A stretch of 64,000 bases of DNA from Acanthosepion lycidas (GCA_963932145.1 OZ010595.1:93136117-93200116); one strand, 5' to 3'. Numbered from the stretch's first letter, positions 31,885 to 42,974 are shown. Notes: generated from the sequence alone by a model not told the origin. Numbers and translations are program-made.

Positions 31885-32217
31885 GGTTAATGGTGAAGTT
31901 TTCAGTCTTTTAACAATATTATCATTATATGCTCTATACATTCAATTTTTAGAATTGAGCATTGAGAAATTTCTTAAAATATACATCCTCTGGTCAGACT
32001 CCAGTCTGGCCAAATACTTTTATACTATTTATAAATATTTATATATATTACTCACGGATGAATTATGGGTAGGCCTATTTTATTATTCTAACAGTTATTT
32101 GGGTAGGTATTAACAGTATATGTTTCAAATTATTTTAAAAGCTATTGAGTGGAAATGATTATAAATCTGGGTGCAGTTTTGGGGTTATTTTTATAATGTT
32201 GTTTCTCAACACTATCC

Positions 32218-32268
<51 letters not shown>

Positions 32269-32274
32269 TTGAAA

Positions 32275-32346
32275 AAATTAGGAGATCAGCTGATCATGCT
32301 ACCTTGGTTTCAACCTTTTGGTATCCTCTGAATGGTTGATCTCCTA
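32275..32346 (-). ncRNA. Small hairpin repeat, class E (hammerhead-like)
   Basis: Mirror of 41466-41545. The outer arms ATTAGGAGATCA and TGATCTCCTAAT pair. The interior on the minus strand reads CAGAGGA, T, ACC/GGT stem, GAAA, ACC-AA-GGT. See the plus-strand copy. Confidence 0.45.
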
Positions 32347-32434
32347 ATTTTTGCAAAATTTAAAAGCTTTTTAATACTATTTTTTCCTGTTCTAATTTAA
32401 CAATTCAAAATTAGTCATTGACTTTTTATAATTT

Positions 32435-32436
<2 letters not shown>

Positions 32437-32469
<33 letters not shown>

Positions 32470-32853
32470 TGAGAATATATATATATATATATATATATTG
32501 AGAATATATATATATATATATATTGAGAATATATATATATATATATATATATATTGAGAATATATATATATATATATATATATTGAGAATATATATATAT
32601 ATATATATATATATATTGAGAATATATATATATATATATATATATTGAGAATATATATATATATATGTATATATTGAGAATATATATATATATATATATA
32701 TATTGAGAATATATATATATATATATGTATATATTGAGAATATATATATATATATATATTGAGAATATATACATATACATATATATATATATATTGAGAA
32801 TATATGCATATATATATATATATATATATTGAGAATATATATATATATTGAGA

Positions 32854-32885
<32 letters not shown>

Positions 32886-33035
32886 TGAGAATATATATAT
32901 ATACATATATATATATTGAGAATATATATATATATATATATATATATATTGAGAATATATATATATATATATATATATATATTGAGAATATATATATATA
33001 TATATATATATATTGAGAATATATATATATATTGA

Positions 33036-33095
<60 letters not shown>
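32437..33095. repeat. Compound (AT)n array with ATTGAGAAT spacers
   Basis: About 20 units of (AT)n, each separated by the nine-base spacer ATTGAGAAT, with unit lengths of about 24-42 bp. It mirrors 40726-41380. The lengths differ between arms, so the array has changed since the arms were formed. The long Tyr-Ile-Ser frames through it are not genes. Confidence 0.95.
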
Positions 33096-33097
<2 letters not shown>

Positions 33098-33203
33098 GTA
33101 AGCAAATATAAATGGATATGAATCCGACAGAATGAAGAAAAATATTTGGAAAAAACAAACAAAAATCCTTAAATGCAATTATGTTGTTTCAATATGAATG
33201 AAA

Positions 33204-33247
33204 TGTCAACGTCTGACGTTTCGGTTTAATAAACCTTCTTCAGGACA
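33204..33247 (-). ncRNA. Hammerhead-ribozyme-like motif, class A
   Basis: On the minus strand: TGTC, CTGAAGA, A, stem II GGTTT/AAACC with loop ATT, GAAA, stem III (A)CGTC/GACG(T) with a one-base loop, U, GACA. Stem I TGTC/GACA pairs. All conserved core bases are present; the odd points are one extra base after the CTGANGA block and a GUU rather than GUC triplet. Located in the PLE 3' UTR. PLEs are known to carry minimal hammerheads of this kind. Confidence 0.65.
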
Positions 33248-33467
33248 ATATTCATTAAAATACAATTAACATAATCAGTTCAACATGACAAAGACGATGG
33301 ACATAAAAACAAGACTTATCCAAAACAGATAACTGAAAATTTTAAATGATCAGCTTTCCGTTTAAGCATGGTCACGTTGTCGTCAAATGGCCGACGCTTT
33401 CAAAACGTATTCCTAAAATTTGAGTATTTTGAATGAAAACGAAAAATGAAAAGAATTCTATTATGAT

Positions 33468-34226
33468 CTAAAATTTATATGTACGCTTGTCGAGCATTAA
33501 TCTCGCTAAAAAAGGGGAAATACTAAAGAAACCAGGTCTAGTATTCACCGTGCGTGAGATGGATATTATACCTGCTTCATAAATCCTCCTAAGATTTTTA
33601 TTATGAAAATATTTTAAAATCTTCACGGAATCAAAATCGAAATTATGATCTGCTTTAGTTATGTGTACAACTAAAGCATTGTTCAAATTTCCGAGGTGAA
33701 TATCTCGTTTATGTTCGAAAACACGAGATTTTACGGACCTACATGTTTCACCCACATATTTTAAGTCACAGTTTTTGCATGAGATTTGGTAGATGCAAGC
33801 ATTGGATGTAATATGTTGTTTGCTGGTGCTATTTAATAAATTACGGATAGTTCTAGTAGGTAATATTGTAGTTTTAATTTTTAACGCATTTAAATTATTG
33901 GAAATACGTTCGGTCAAATGGTTATTTGGTAGAAAGATGCGATCAAAAGAATTATTATCAGAGGCAGCTGAAAGTGTACCTTTCATTGATGTAGTTGTAG
34001 TGGCCTTCGAGGTGTCATTTTGCGCTGATGGGTAAATTTTCAACGCTTTATTTTTAGCTCTCTGTAATAATTGTCTCGGATACGAAAGATTTGAAAAGGT
34101 ATCCTCAATATATGTGAATTCATCATCTAAATATTTTGCTGAACACTGAACAGATGCGATAGAATCCAATAATAATACCCCTCTTAGTGTTAGTATCATG
34201 GTGAGAGTAAAAATGTAAATAGTCAT
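33468..34226 (-). pseudogene. PLE C-terminal region with GIY-YIG endonuclease domain (left arm)
   Basis: 252-codon frame; the endonuclease lies at about residues 144-185: CIYQISCKNCDLKYVGE, then RSVKSRVFEHKRDIHLGN. The CxxC insertion before YVG is characteristic of PLE GIY-YIG domains. The first 30 residues are probably out of the natural frame. Differs from the right-arm copy at only about two residues. Confidence 0.8.
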
Positions 34227-34740
34227 TTTTACATGTGGGTTTACGATATACTTTGAATTCTAATTTATTTTTATTTTTAATGAGTAGTATGTCTAAAAAA
34301 GGTAAAGAATTATTAGACTCAAGTTCATAGGTAAATTCTATAGTAGGTTCTATTTTATTTAATCTATCAGTAATCTTGTTTAAATTATGTTTATGTGGGT
34401 AGATAAATAAAATGTCATCGATGTATCGGAAGTAATGTGTATCAGGTGGAATGACATTTTTAAAAGGTCCAGATTCAAGAAATTCTAGAAATATGCATGC
34501 TAGGAATCCAGAGAGAGGACTCCCCATCGGTAAAGCAAATTTTTGTTTATAATAAATATTATTATACTGGAAGAAACAATGTGAAGTGCAAAGGATGCAT
34601 AATTTGATGCATTTCGAGATAGAGACAGGTAGCTTAAAGTCAATTTTCTTAAGGTGGTTCTCTAATTGTTTAATACATTTATCAACAGGTATATTAGTAA
34701 ATAAAGATTTGATGTCTAAGCTAGCTAGACAAAAAAATAC
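34123..34740 (-). pseudogene. PLE reverse-transcriptase fragment (left arm)
   Basis: Encodes SLDIKSLFTNIPVDKCI (an RT motif A-type block), then MGSPLSGFLACIFLEFLE, YFRYIDDILFIYPHK (catalytic YxDD-type block) and the post-palm region. The upstream part of the RT is missing; near 34740 the PLE sequence gives way to the gypsy insertion. Confidence 0.8.
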
Positions 34741-34772
34741 AATTGCACTGGAACTCTCTCCTTATCATACCC

Positions 34773-35123
34773 TGTGGGGTCAAAAACAAGGACGGCGCAC
34801 CCAAAAGTGCGGACGTAGTGGAAAGCACACCACGTGATCAAAAATATGATTTATTGACCAATCAGGGCTCGACACAAGAAAACCATTTCTTAATCTCCCC
34901 GGAGCCTCATCATTCAGATATAAGGAAGATAGAAACTCTCATCAGTCCAGAGGGAGTACAGCGGCAAGCTGACATCACGGCTTTACGGACAATTCCATTG
35001 TGTACAAAAAAAATAATTCTTATATATTTTTTTTTACGAAAATAAAGAAAAGTTTATTTTACTCTATTTGTAGTGTATTTTCTTTTTATTATTTGTTTGA
35101 GGGACTTCTTTGCTCCCTCTACA
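34773..35123 (+). repeat. Left LTR of the Ty3/gypsy element (approximate)
   Basis: Starts TGTGGGGTCAAAAACAAGG and ends GCTCCCTCTACA, giving TG...CA ends. An AATAAAG lies near 35040. The primer-binding-like site begins two bases later. The left edge is inferred, since there is no second LTR for comparison and 34741-34772 is unassigned. Confidence 0.65.
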
Positions 35124-35186
35124 AATTGGTGACCGACGTGAGACACTACATTTAAAAAAACAAACAAAACGAAGAGGAAGGACACA

Positions 35187-36005
35187 ATGGAATCACAATC
35201 TTCGGAAACCCCTCTCGCCACACTATCGTTGAATATCCCGGCTTTCAACACGACTAACACTAAGTCCTGGTTCGTTCAAATCCAGGCATTATTTGATGCG
35301 AAGCGAATCACCTCCCAGAGAACCCGGTATTGTTACTTAGTGGAAAAACTGCCAGCGGACATCGTCGAGGAAGTAATGGATTTACTGGAAAATGTCCCGG
35401 ATGACAACCCGTACGATAGGCTCAAGGAAGCAATTTTAAAACGTACCGGTGTCTCGAACGAAGCCATGCTACGCAACCTTTTCACTCAGGTTGAATTAGG
35501 AGATCGCACCCCATCGCAGTTATTGAGGCACATGCGAACCTTACTGGGTGGCAACAAAATGTCCGAGATCATTATGCGGAGCTTATGGCTGGACAAGTTA
35601 CCCACTACAACAACACAAATCCTCGCACCCATGACGGAGGAAACGCAGACAGAAAAACTCGCGGACATTGCAGATCGGATCCATGAAAGTTTTCGAAGCC
35701 GCAGGATAAACTCTATCCAACCACAACCAGCCCAACAAAGAGACAGGGAATTTAACGACCTCAAGTCTACTGTAGAAAGGTTGTCTATACAATTACAAGG
35801 CTTACTCCAAAAAGACCGACAGTACCGCCGCGATAAATGTCCAGGCTACAGAAAGCGAAGTTTCAGCAGAGGCCGGACTGACAACCGCAATAGAAAAGAT
35901 GAAATTTGTTACTACCACAAAAAGTTTGGTCCTGAGGCGAGACGCTGTATACGTCCTTGTTCTTTCAAGAACGCGAATGCGGGAAACGAAAATTCCAGCC
36001 AGTAG
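35187..36005 (+). CDS. gag of the Ty3/gypsy element
   Basis: 272 codons starting at the first ATG after the primer-binding site. The capsid-like part includes FNTTNTKSWFVQIQALFDAK, and PSQLLRHMRTLLGG is typical of gypsy gag. It ends with a Cys/His cluster (CYYHKKFGPEARRCIRPC) in place of the classical zinc knuckle, as in related invertebrate elements. The next part lies in an overlapping frame, an arrangement common in this family. Fossil or recent copy of a mobile element, not a host gene. Confidence 0.85.
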   Translation: MESQSSETPLATLSLNIPAFNTTNTKSWFVQIQALFDAKRITSQRTRYCYLVEKLPADIVEEVMDLLENVPDDNPYDRLKEAILKRTGVSNEAMLRNLFTQVELGDRTPSQLLRHMRTLLGGNKMSEIIMRSLWLDKLPTTTTQILAPMTEETQTEKLADIADRIHESFRSRRINSIQPQPAQQRDREFNDLKSTVERLSIQLQGLLQKDRQYRRDKCPGYRKRSFSRGRTDNRNRKDEICYYHKKFGPEARRCIRPCSFKNANAGNENSSQ

Positions 36006-36019
36006 CGACGACGGCTGTT

Positions 36020-36400
36020 GCTGGATTTTTAACAAAAGGTCGTCTGTTTTATATCCGTGACAAAATTAATGGATATAACTTTTTAATAGACACCGGAGCT
36101 GAAATAAGCGTGATACCACCAACACAAAATCAGGAGACTATGCCACAGTCTTATCATCTTCAAGCAGCTAACGGTACCAAAATACCAACTTACGGAGAGA
36201 AATCGCTCAATATCAATCTCGTCATGCGACGGAATTTTACCATAGCCAGTGTAACAACGCCTATATTGGGGGCAGATTTTTTAGCAAGATTCAACCTGTC
36301 TGTCGACATGACTAATCGCACACTAGTGGATAATCAAACCAAGATTTCAGTAAGAGGAATCACCTCGAAATACCAGTCTACTGGAATCAGTTCTGCCTTA
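36020..36400 (+). CDS. Aspartic protease part of the Ty3/gypsy element
   Basis: Contains FLIDTGAEISVIPP with the catalytic DTGA triad and a later TPILGADFL, the pair of signatures of retropepsins. Limits are approximate. Confidence 0.8.
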
Positions 36401-36544
36401 CCCGAGGACCAGTACATCCGTCAGCTACTAAAAAAATATCCATAACTCTCCCAGCCATTTAAAAACACAGACACCATAAAACATAATGCCAAGCACCACA
36501 TCAAGACAACTGGACAACCTGTCTATGCCAACCCCAGACGATTG

Positions 36545-37790
36545 AAACCGGACAAATATAAGATTGCGAAAAACGAGTTTCAACATTTATTACAGCAAGG
36601 GATCATCCAACCCTCGAAAAGTGCTTGGTCTTCACCGCTACACATGGTGCAAAAGTCTGACGCTACAACATGGCGTCCTTGTGGCGATTTTAGAAGATTA
36701 AATGCTAAAACGGTCCCGGATAGATACTCTATTCCACATATCCACGATTTCGCCATCGGTCTGCAAGGAGCCACCATATTTTCCAAATTGGACCTCGTAA
36801 AGGCGTACTACCAAGTTCCAGTGGCAGAAGAGGAAATTCATAAAACTGCACTGACCACACCATTTGGCCTTTACGAGTTCGTAAGGATGCCTTTTGGGCT
36901 TAGGAACGCCTGTCAAACATTCCAAAGGTTAATAGACGAAGTTTTTAGAGGTCTGCCATTTATATTTGCTTATGTGGATGATGTTTTAATCGCCAGCAGA
37001 AACCTCGACGAGCACAGACAGCACTTAGAGCAAACATTTGAAAGAATATCACATTACGGTCTGAAAATAAATACAGAGAAATGCATTTTCAGCCAACCAA
37101 AGGTTAATTTACTCGGACACTTAATTGACAAGGACGGAATATCTCCACTACCTGAGAAAGTAAGTGCAATTTCAAATTTCCCGCAACCAACATCAGTCAG
37201 ACAAGTACGCAGATTCATAGGCGTAATTAACTATTACAGACGATTTTTACCTAACTGTTCTACATTACTTGCAGCGTTAACAGATTTGTTACAAAACAAA
37301 ACAAAGAACCAACAGTTAAAGTTAGAAGGGCCTAGCTTAGAAGCCTTCAAACAAGCTAAAACTGCTTTGGCCAACTTTAAAAAACTAAACTACGTAATGG
37401 ACAGCGAGGACACAAAACTCACGCTTACAACAGATGCATCTGAAATAGCTGTAGGAGCAGTCATACACCAACTTGCTAACAACACAATGACTCTTATATC
37501 ATTTTTTTCTGCTAAGCTAAGCAAGACACAGACGAAATACAGCACCTTTTCAAGGGAGCTTCTAGCAATTTACCTTGCAATTAAATATTTTAAACATTTG
37601 CTGGAGGGAAGAAATTTTTGCATTTATACAGATCACAAACCATTAACATATGCACTACATACACATGTAGATAAATATGGTCCACGAGAAATCAGACATC
37701 TCGATTATATCGCCCAGTTCTCCACAGACATCCGATATATTAAGGGACAAGAGAACATTATAGCAGACGCATTATCTCGATCTACAATAG
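36545..37790 (+). CDS. Reverse transcriptase and RNase H part of the Ty3/gypsy element
   Basis: RT blocks in order: [52 protein letters not shown] (the catalytic YVDD) and [11 protein letters not shown]. RNase H blocks: [49 protein letters not shown] and NIIADALSR. All key acidic residues I can identify are present. Confidence 0.9.
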
Positions 37791-37899
37791 CCTCTTTAAA
37801 TTCCAGTTCTTTAAGTATGGAATTAATCGCACAAGAGCAGAAAACAGATGAAACACTTCCAGTTGTACAACAAAAAACATCCTTACAACTGAAAGAAAT

Positions 37900-39103
37900 G
37901 CCCATACCATTTGGTACAACAAAATTTTATTGTGATGTATCACAAACACATCCGCGTCCATATATACCACCGAACATCAGACGACTAGTTTTTCAACATT
38001 TTCACAATTTATCTCATCCAGGAAAAAGAGCCACTGTAAAATTAATAGCAGAACGCTTTGTTTGGCCCAATATGAACACGGACATTCGCAATTGGACTAA
38101 AACTTGTATAACTTGCCAAAAGAACAAAATCCACAGACACACGAAATCACCACTTGGCACTTTTAGCACACCTGATGCTAGATTCACCAACATTCATATC
38201 GACTTAGTAGTACCTTTACCCACCTCAAAAGGACATACACATATTCTTACTATAGTTGACAGATTTAGCAGATGGCCTACAGCCATAGCAGTCAAAGACA
38301 CTTCAGCTGCAACAATACCCAGTTATACTGCAGGACTGGATAGCAATATTTGGAGTACCTTCAGTAATAACAACAGATAGAGGTTCACAATTCCAATCAA
38401 CACTTTTTGCCTAATTTACCCAATTGTTAGGAACGAATCACATCAAAACAACCGCCTATCACCCTTGTGCAAATGGGATGGTTGATTCCACAGACAGTTA
38501 AAAGCTTCTCTAGCTATGAATTTAAATAATGCGGACTGGACAGACAATAAAAATTTATCACTAATTCTTTTAGCGATAAGAAACACGGTGAAAGAAGATT
38601 TGCAAAGCACACCTGCAGAGATAGTTTTCGGATCAGCATTAACCCTACCTGGACAGTATTTTAATCACAAGACAGACGTTTCACCTACAACAACGTTTGT
38701 AACAGAATTAAAACATAAAATGTCTCTTCTCAACTTTGCACCAACCAGAAAAACAGAGAAACAAACTTACATCCCAAACGATCTTCACACCTGCAAATAT
38801 ATATTTATCAGAAATGACACGGTTAAAAAACCACTCTGTCCAAATTATTCAGGACCATATCAAGTTCTGGACAGGCATGAAAAATATTTTACTATTATGA
38901 GAAAAGAAAAGAAAGATAATATCGCTATTGATCGCATTAAACCAGCGTACATCGAGGAACAACCTCATACAATACCTCCACAAAAACATATTCAGACAGA
39001 AAATGAGGAAGCTGAAAAACAAAATACTGACATCACACCTACAACAAAAACCGGCAGAAAAGTCCACTGGCCGAAACATTTTAAAGAATATATCGCATAT
39101 TGA
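37900..39103 (+). pseudogene. Integrase part of the Ty3/gypsy element
   Basis: The zinc-binding HHCC region is visible ([16 protein letters not shown] ... CITCQKN), then a DDE core beginning [11 protein letters not shown] and later LLAIRNTVKEDLQSTPAE, then a basic C-terminal region ending near 39103. Contains some of the element's interruptions. Confidence 0.8.
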
Positions 39104-39108
39104 AAATC

Positions 39109-39700
39109 AAATCTTTATTTACTAATATACCTGTTGATAAATGTATTAAACAATTAGAGAACCACCTTAAGAAAATTGACTTTAAGCTACCTATCTCTAT
39201 CTCGAAATGCATCAAATTATGCATCCTTTGCACTTCACATTGTTTCTTCCAGTATAATAATATTTATTATAAACAAAAATTTGCTTTACCGATGGGGAGT
39301 CCTCTCTCTGGATTCCTAGCATGCATATTTCTAGAATTTCTTGAATCTGGACCTTTTAAAAATGTCATTCCACCTGATACACATTACTTCCGATACATCG
39401 ATGACATTTTATTTATCTACCCACATAAACATGATTTAAACAAGATTACTGATAGATTAAATAAAATAGAACCTACTATAGAATTTACCTATGAACTTGA
39501 GTCTAATAATTCTTTACCTTTTTTAGACATACTACTCATTAAAAATAAAAATAAATTAGAATTCAAAGTATATCGTAAACCCACATGTAAAAATGACTAT
39601 TTACATTTTTACTCTCACCATGATACTAACACTAAGAGGGGTATTATTATTGGATTCTATCGCATCTGTTCAGTGTTCAGCAAAATATTTAGATGATGAA
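39109..39700 (+). pseudogene. PLE reverse-transcriptase fragment (right arm)
   Basis: KSLFTNIPVDKCIKQLENHL, ALPMGSPLSGFLACIFLE, YFRYIDDILFIYPHKHDL and NSLPFLDILLIKNKNK, the PLE RT motifs in order. Differs from the left arm at about one residue. Confidence 0.85.
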
Positions 39701-40351
39701 TTCACATATATTGAGGATACCTTTTCAAATCTTTCGTATCCGAGACAATTATTACAGAGAGCTAAAAATAAAGCGTTGAAAATTTACCCATCAGCGCAAA
39801 ATGACACCTCGAAGGCCACTACAACTACATCAATGAAAGGTACACTTTCAGCTGCCTCTGATAATAATTCTTTTGATCGCATCTTTCTACCAAATAACCA
39901 TTTGACCGAACGTATTTCCAATAATTTAAATGCGTTAAAAATTAAAACTACAATATTACCTACTAGAACTATCCGTAATTTATTAAATAGCACCAGCAAA
40001 CAACATATTACATCCAATGCTTGCATCTACCAAATTTCATGCAAAAACTGTGACTTAAAATATGTGGGTGAAACATGTAGGTCCGTAAAATCTCGTGTTT
40101 TCGAACATGAACGAGATATTCACCTCGGAAATTTGAACAATGCTTTAGTTGTACACAGAACTAAAGCAGATCATAATTTCGATTTTGATTCCGTGAAGAT
40201 TTTAAAATATTTTCATAATAAAAATCTTAGGAGGATTTATGAAGCAGGTATAATATCCATCTCACGCACGGTGAATACTAGACCTGGTTTCTTTAGTATT
40301 TCCCCTTTTTTAGCGAGGTTAATGCTCGACAAGCGTACATATAAATTTTAG
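39690..40351 (+). pseudogene. PLE GIY-YIG endonuclease region (right arm)
   Basis: Contains a basic linker, then ACIYQISCKNCDLKYVGE and SVKSRVFEHERDIHLGN, ending SISPFLARLMLDKRTYKF. Same domain as in the left arm. The Glu at EHERD fits the GIY-YIG metal-binding position. Confidence 0.85.
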
Positions 40352-40571
40352 ATCATAATAGAATTCTTTTCATTTTTCGTTTTCATTCAAAATACTCACA
40401 TTTTAGGAATACGTTTTGAAAGCGTCGGCCATTTGACGACAACGTGACCATGCTTAAACGGAAAGCTGATCATTTAAAATTTTCAGTTATCTGTTTTGGA
40501 TAAGTCTTGTTTTTATGTCCATCGTCTTTGTCATGTTGAACTGATTATGTTAATTGTATTTTAATGAATAT

Positions 40572-40615
40572 TGTCCTGAAGAAGGTTTATTAAACCGAAA
40601 CGTCAGACGTTGACA
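40572..40615 (+). ncRNA. Hammerhead-ribozyme-like motif, class A
   Basis: Same 44 bases as 33204-33247 on the opposite strand: stem I TGTC/GACA, core CTGAAGA and GAAA, stem II GGTTT/AAACC, stem III CGTC/GACG, triplet GUU. About 220 bp downstream of the PLE stop codon. Confidence 0.65.
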
Positions 40616-40721
40616 TTTCATTCATATTGAAACAACATAATTGCATTTAAGGATTTTTGTTTGTTTTTTCCAAATATTTTTCTTCATTCTGTCGGATTCA
40701 TATCCATTTATATTTGCTTAC

Positions 40722-40725
<4 letters not shown>

Positions 40726-40753
<28 letters not shown>

Positions 40754-40756
40754 TCT

Positions 40757-40792
<36 letters not shown>

Positions 40793-40793
40793 T

Positions 40794-40833
<40 letters not shown>

Positions 40834-40836
40834 TCA

Positions 40837-40867
<31 letters not shown>

Positions 40868-40873
40868 TATTCT

Positions 40874-40909
<36 letters not shown>

Positions 40910-40912
40910 TCA

Positions 40913-40956
<44 letters not shown>

Positions 40957-40959
40957 TCA

Positions 40960-41001
<42 letters not shown>

Positions 41002-41006
41002 TCTCA

Positions 41007-41041
<35 letters not shown>

Positions 41042-41097
41042 TATTCTCAATATATATATATATATATATTCTCAATATATATATATATATATATTCT

Positions 41098-41137
<40 letters not shown>

Positions 41138-41138
41138 T

Positions 41139-41174
<36 letters not shown>

Positions 41175-41175
41175 T

Positions 41176-41211
<36 letters not shown>

Positions 41212-41212
41212 T

Positions 41213-41250
<38 letters not shown>

Positions 41251-41284
41251 TCAATATATATATATATATATATATATATATTCT

Positions 41285-41324
<40 letters not shown>

Positions 41325-41380
41325 TCAATATATATATATATATATATATATATTCTCAATATATATATATATATATATAA
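40726..41380. repeat. Compound (AT)n array with ATTCTCAAT spacers
   Basis: Mirror of 32437-33095; about 18 units with larger average length. Spacer sequence invariant. Confidence 0.95.
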
Positions 41381-41465
41381 AATTATAAAAAGTCAATGAC
41401 TAATGTTGAATTGTTAAATTATAACAGGAAAAAATAGTATTAAAAAGCTTTTAAATTTTGCAAAA

Positions 41466-41542
41466 ATTAGGCAATCAACCATTCAGAGGATACCAAAAGG
41501 TTGAAACCAAGGTAGCATGATCAGCTGATCTCCTAATTTTTT

Positions 41543-41545
<3 letters not shown>
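41466..41545 (+). ncRNA. Small hairpin repeat, class E (hammerhead-like)
   Basis: The outer arms AATTAGGCAATCA and TGATCTCCTAATT pair with one mismatch. Inside: CAGAGGA (U4 changed), T, stem ACC/GGT with loop AAAA, T, GAAA, stem ACC/GGT with a two-base loop, then A. So it has a hammerhead outline with an unusually long stem I. A third copy is at 56903-56985. Confidence 0.45.

Positions 41546-41611
<66 letters not shown>
41546..41611. repeat. (AT)n microsatellite
   Basis: Pure AT run; the mirror run at 32222-32262 is shorter. Confidence 0.95.
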
Positions 41612-41617
<6 letters not shown>

Positions 41618-41699
41618 ATATAAAGTGGATAGTGTTGAGAAATAACATTATAAAAATAACCCCAAAACTGCACCCAGATTTATAATCATTTCCACTCAA

Positions 41700-41940
41700 T
41701 AGCTCCTAAAATAATTTGAAACATATACTGTTAATGCCTACCCAAATAACTGTTAGAATAATAAAATAGGCCTACCCATAATTCATCACTGAGTAATATA
41801 TATAAACAGTTGAGAACAAAACACAATTCACATCGTTTGACAATTGCATTTAAGCATGAAACAGACAATTTGCTTTTATATTTATATACATTTTATCTAT
41901 GATATTGAGCATTTTAACTCAAAAATATAACATACCTAAA
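41700..41940 (+). repeat. Class B repeat with hammerhead-like motif
   Basis: CTACCCATAATTCATCACTG, then TATATAAACAG, then 41836-41872: TTTGACAA, TTGCATTTAAGCAT, GAAAC, AGACAATT. Then the dispersed tail motif GATATTGAGCATTTTAACTC. Overlaps the edge of the inverted repeat: only its head is mirrored at 32035-32140. Confidence 0.5.
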
Positions 41941-42059
41941 AATTATTTATATATATATATGTGTGTGTGTGTGTGTGAGTATTGGTTCATCTTTGTTTAT
42001 GTAGAGAAATGCATAGCCACAACACCATATATATATATGTATCTACACATACACACACA

Positions 42060-42060
<1 letters not shown>

Positions 42061-42092
<32 letters not shown>
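42061..42092. repeat. (AT)n microsatellite
   Basis: AT run following an (AC)n run. Confidence 0.95.
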
Positions 42093-42098
<6 letters not shown>

Positions 42099-42199
42099 GC
42101 ATGTCTTTATACAAATATATATGTGTGTGTATCCTTCATAGCTAAGGTAGGTCTGTGTTTAGGGATGGGAGGTAGATTTCAAATCAATGCTGTCAAAGG

Positions 42200-42750
42200 A
42201 AACATAAAAATATGAGTGATGAAACAACAATGTATATGTTAAAAAAAATTTAACATTATAAAATATTTCTTGATTTTCCTCTTGCCAATAAGGAAGGAAA
42301 AAAATTGTGAATCTCTTTACAAAGGGTCGCAAAACATCATAAATCAACATGACTGACAGAAGCCTTTTTTGGATTAAGAATAAAAATAATACCTCCATAA
42401 AAAAAACAAAAAAAACATACCCCCACATGCCATCAAATAGCACTTGTAAGTTGTTTATCTTCATAGCAAGGCAGAATTGGATGATTCAAAAGTAATTAAA
42501 AACAGATTCCAGAAATTTGCTCAAATTCTATTTATCATAAATTGTACAATGATATGTGTCTTTTTTCTTCTTTACTCTCATGCAACATTAGCCATTATTC
42601 TTTATACTGCCTGTCATCACTATTTTGTTTTATCATCTACGTAAATATAAGTATTATATAAATCCAGAATATAAGTATAACTTAGATTAAACTGCATTTA
42701 GATTAACTTTAATATAATTATATATATAGATATAATATACAAGATCTTTT
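42200..42750. other. No gene seen
   Basis: AT-rich unique sequence; nothing recognised. Confidence 0.5.
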
Positions 42751-42754
42751 TTCA

Positions 42755-42970
42755 TACTCACATTCACCCAATACAAGGCTCATGAGTCATTCAAGGTAAA
42801 GGATTACAGATCGAGGTTGTTCTTTGAGCATAAGACGAGGAAGTGAAAAGTGCAGTCTATGAAGATATGTAGAGAAGATAATGATTAACACTAGGTTTAT
42901 AATAATTATGGAAGCATCCTCTTGGGAGTCTGTTCCACAAAGTGACTTTTCTAAAATCTATTTCTCTTTT
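42755..42970 (-). pseudogene. LINE ORF2 3' end fragment
   Basis: The minus strand reads RKVTLWNRLPRGCFHNYY, matching the WNxLPxxVV block near the end of ORF2 in CR1/Jockey-like LINEs. It continues SVNHYLLYIS and ends ALYWVNVSMK-like codons (in a shifted frame). 5'-truncated and frameshifted. Similar tails are near 8885, 44390 and 50560. Confidence 0.5.
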
Positions 42971-42974
42971 ATTA

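Larger units (their letters stand above)
32035..34740 (-). mobile_element. Penelope-like element, left arm of a giant inverted repeat
   Basis: Mirror image of 39109-41806. In minus-strand order: RT fragment (34740 down to about 34123), GIY-YIG endonuclease part (34226-33468), 3' UTR with class A hammerhead-like motif (33247-33204), (AT)n/ATTGAGAAT array (33095-32437), small hairpin repeat (about 32345-32275), (AT)n and a tail to about 32035. PLEs move by target-primed reverse transcription with a telomerase-like RT. This copy is 5'-truncated, does not encode a continuous polyprotein, and shares its disabling change with the other arm. Confidence 0.85.
34773..39103 (+). mobile_element. Ty3/gypsy LTR retrotransposon, one LTR missing
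   Basis: Order: LTR, primer-binding-like site TTGGTGACCGACGTG, gag, protease, RT, RNase H, integrase, which is the Ty3/gypsy order. It looks fairly young because most of the coding capacity is open, with only about two or three interruptions. No right LTR exists: the end of the integrase gene is followed within a few bases by PLE sequence at 39109. It sits exactly between the two inverted PLE arms. Without two LTRs its age cannot be estimated. Less AT-rich than the surroundings. Confidence 0.9.
39109..41806 (+). mobile_element. Penelope-like element, right arm of the giant inverted repeat
   Basis: Mirror image of 32035-34711, with about 99% identity by eye outside the (AT)n parts. Starts inside the RT at the KSLFTNIP block, so it is 5'-truncated at the gypsy junction. 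Contains RT, GIY-YIG, class A hammerhead-like motif, (AT)n/TTCTCAAT array, class E hairpin, a second (AT)n and a tail. The outer limits of the symmetry are near 32035 and 41806, where a GAGTAATATATATAAA stretch is the last shared block. Confidence 0.85.

Noticed and set aside
33793-34035. 80-codon frame antisense to the PLE endonuclease region (and its mirror at 39784-40026)
   Set aside because: Shadow of the PLE coding sequence; identical in both arms because the arms are duplicates.
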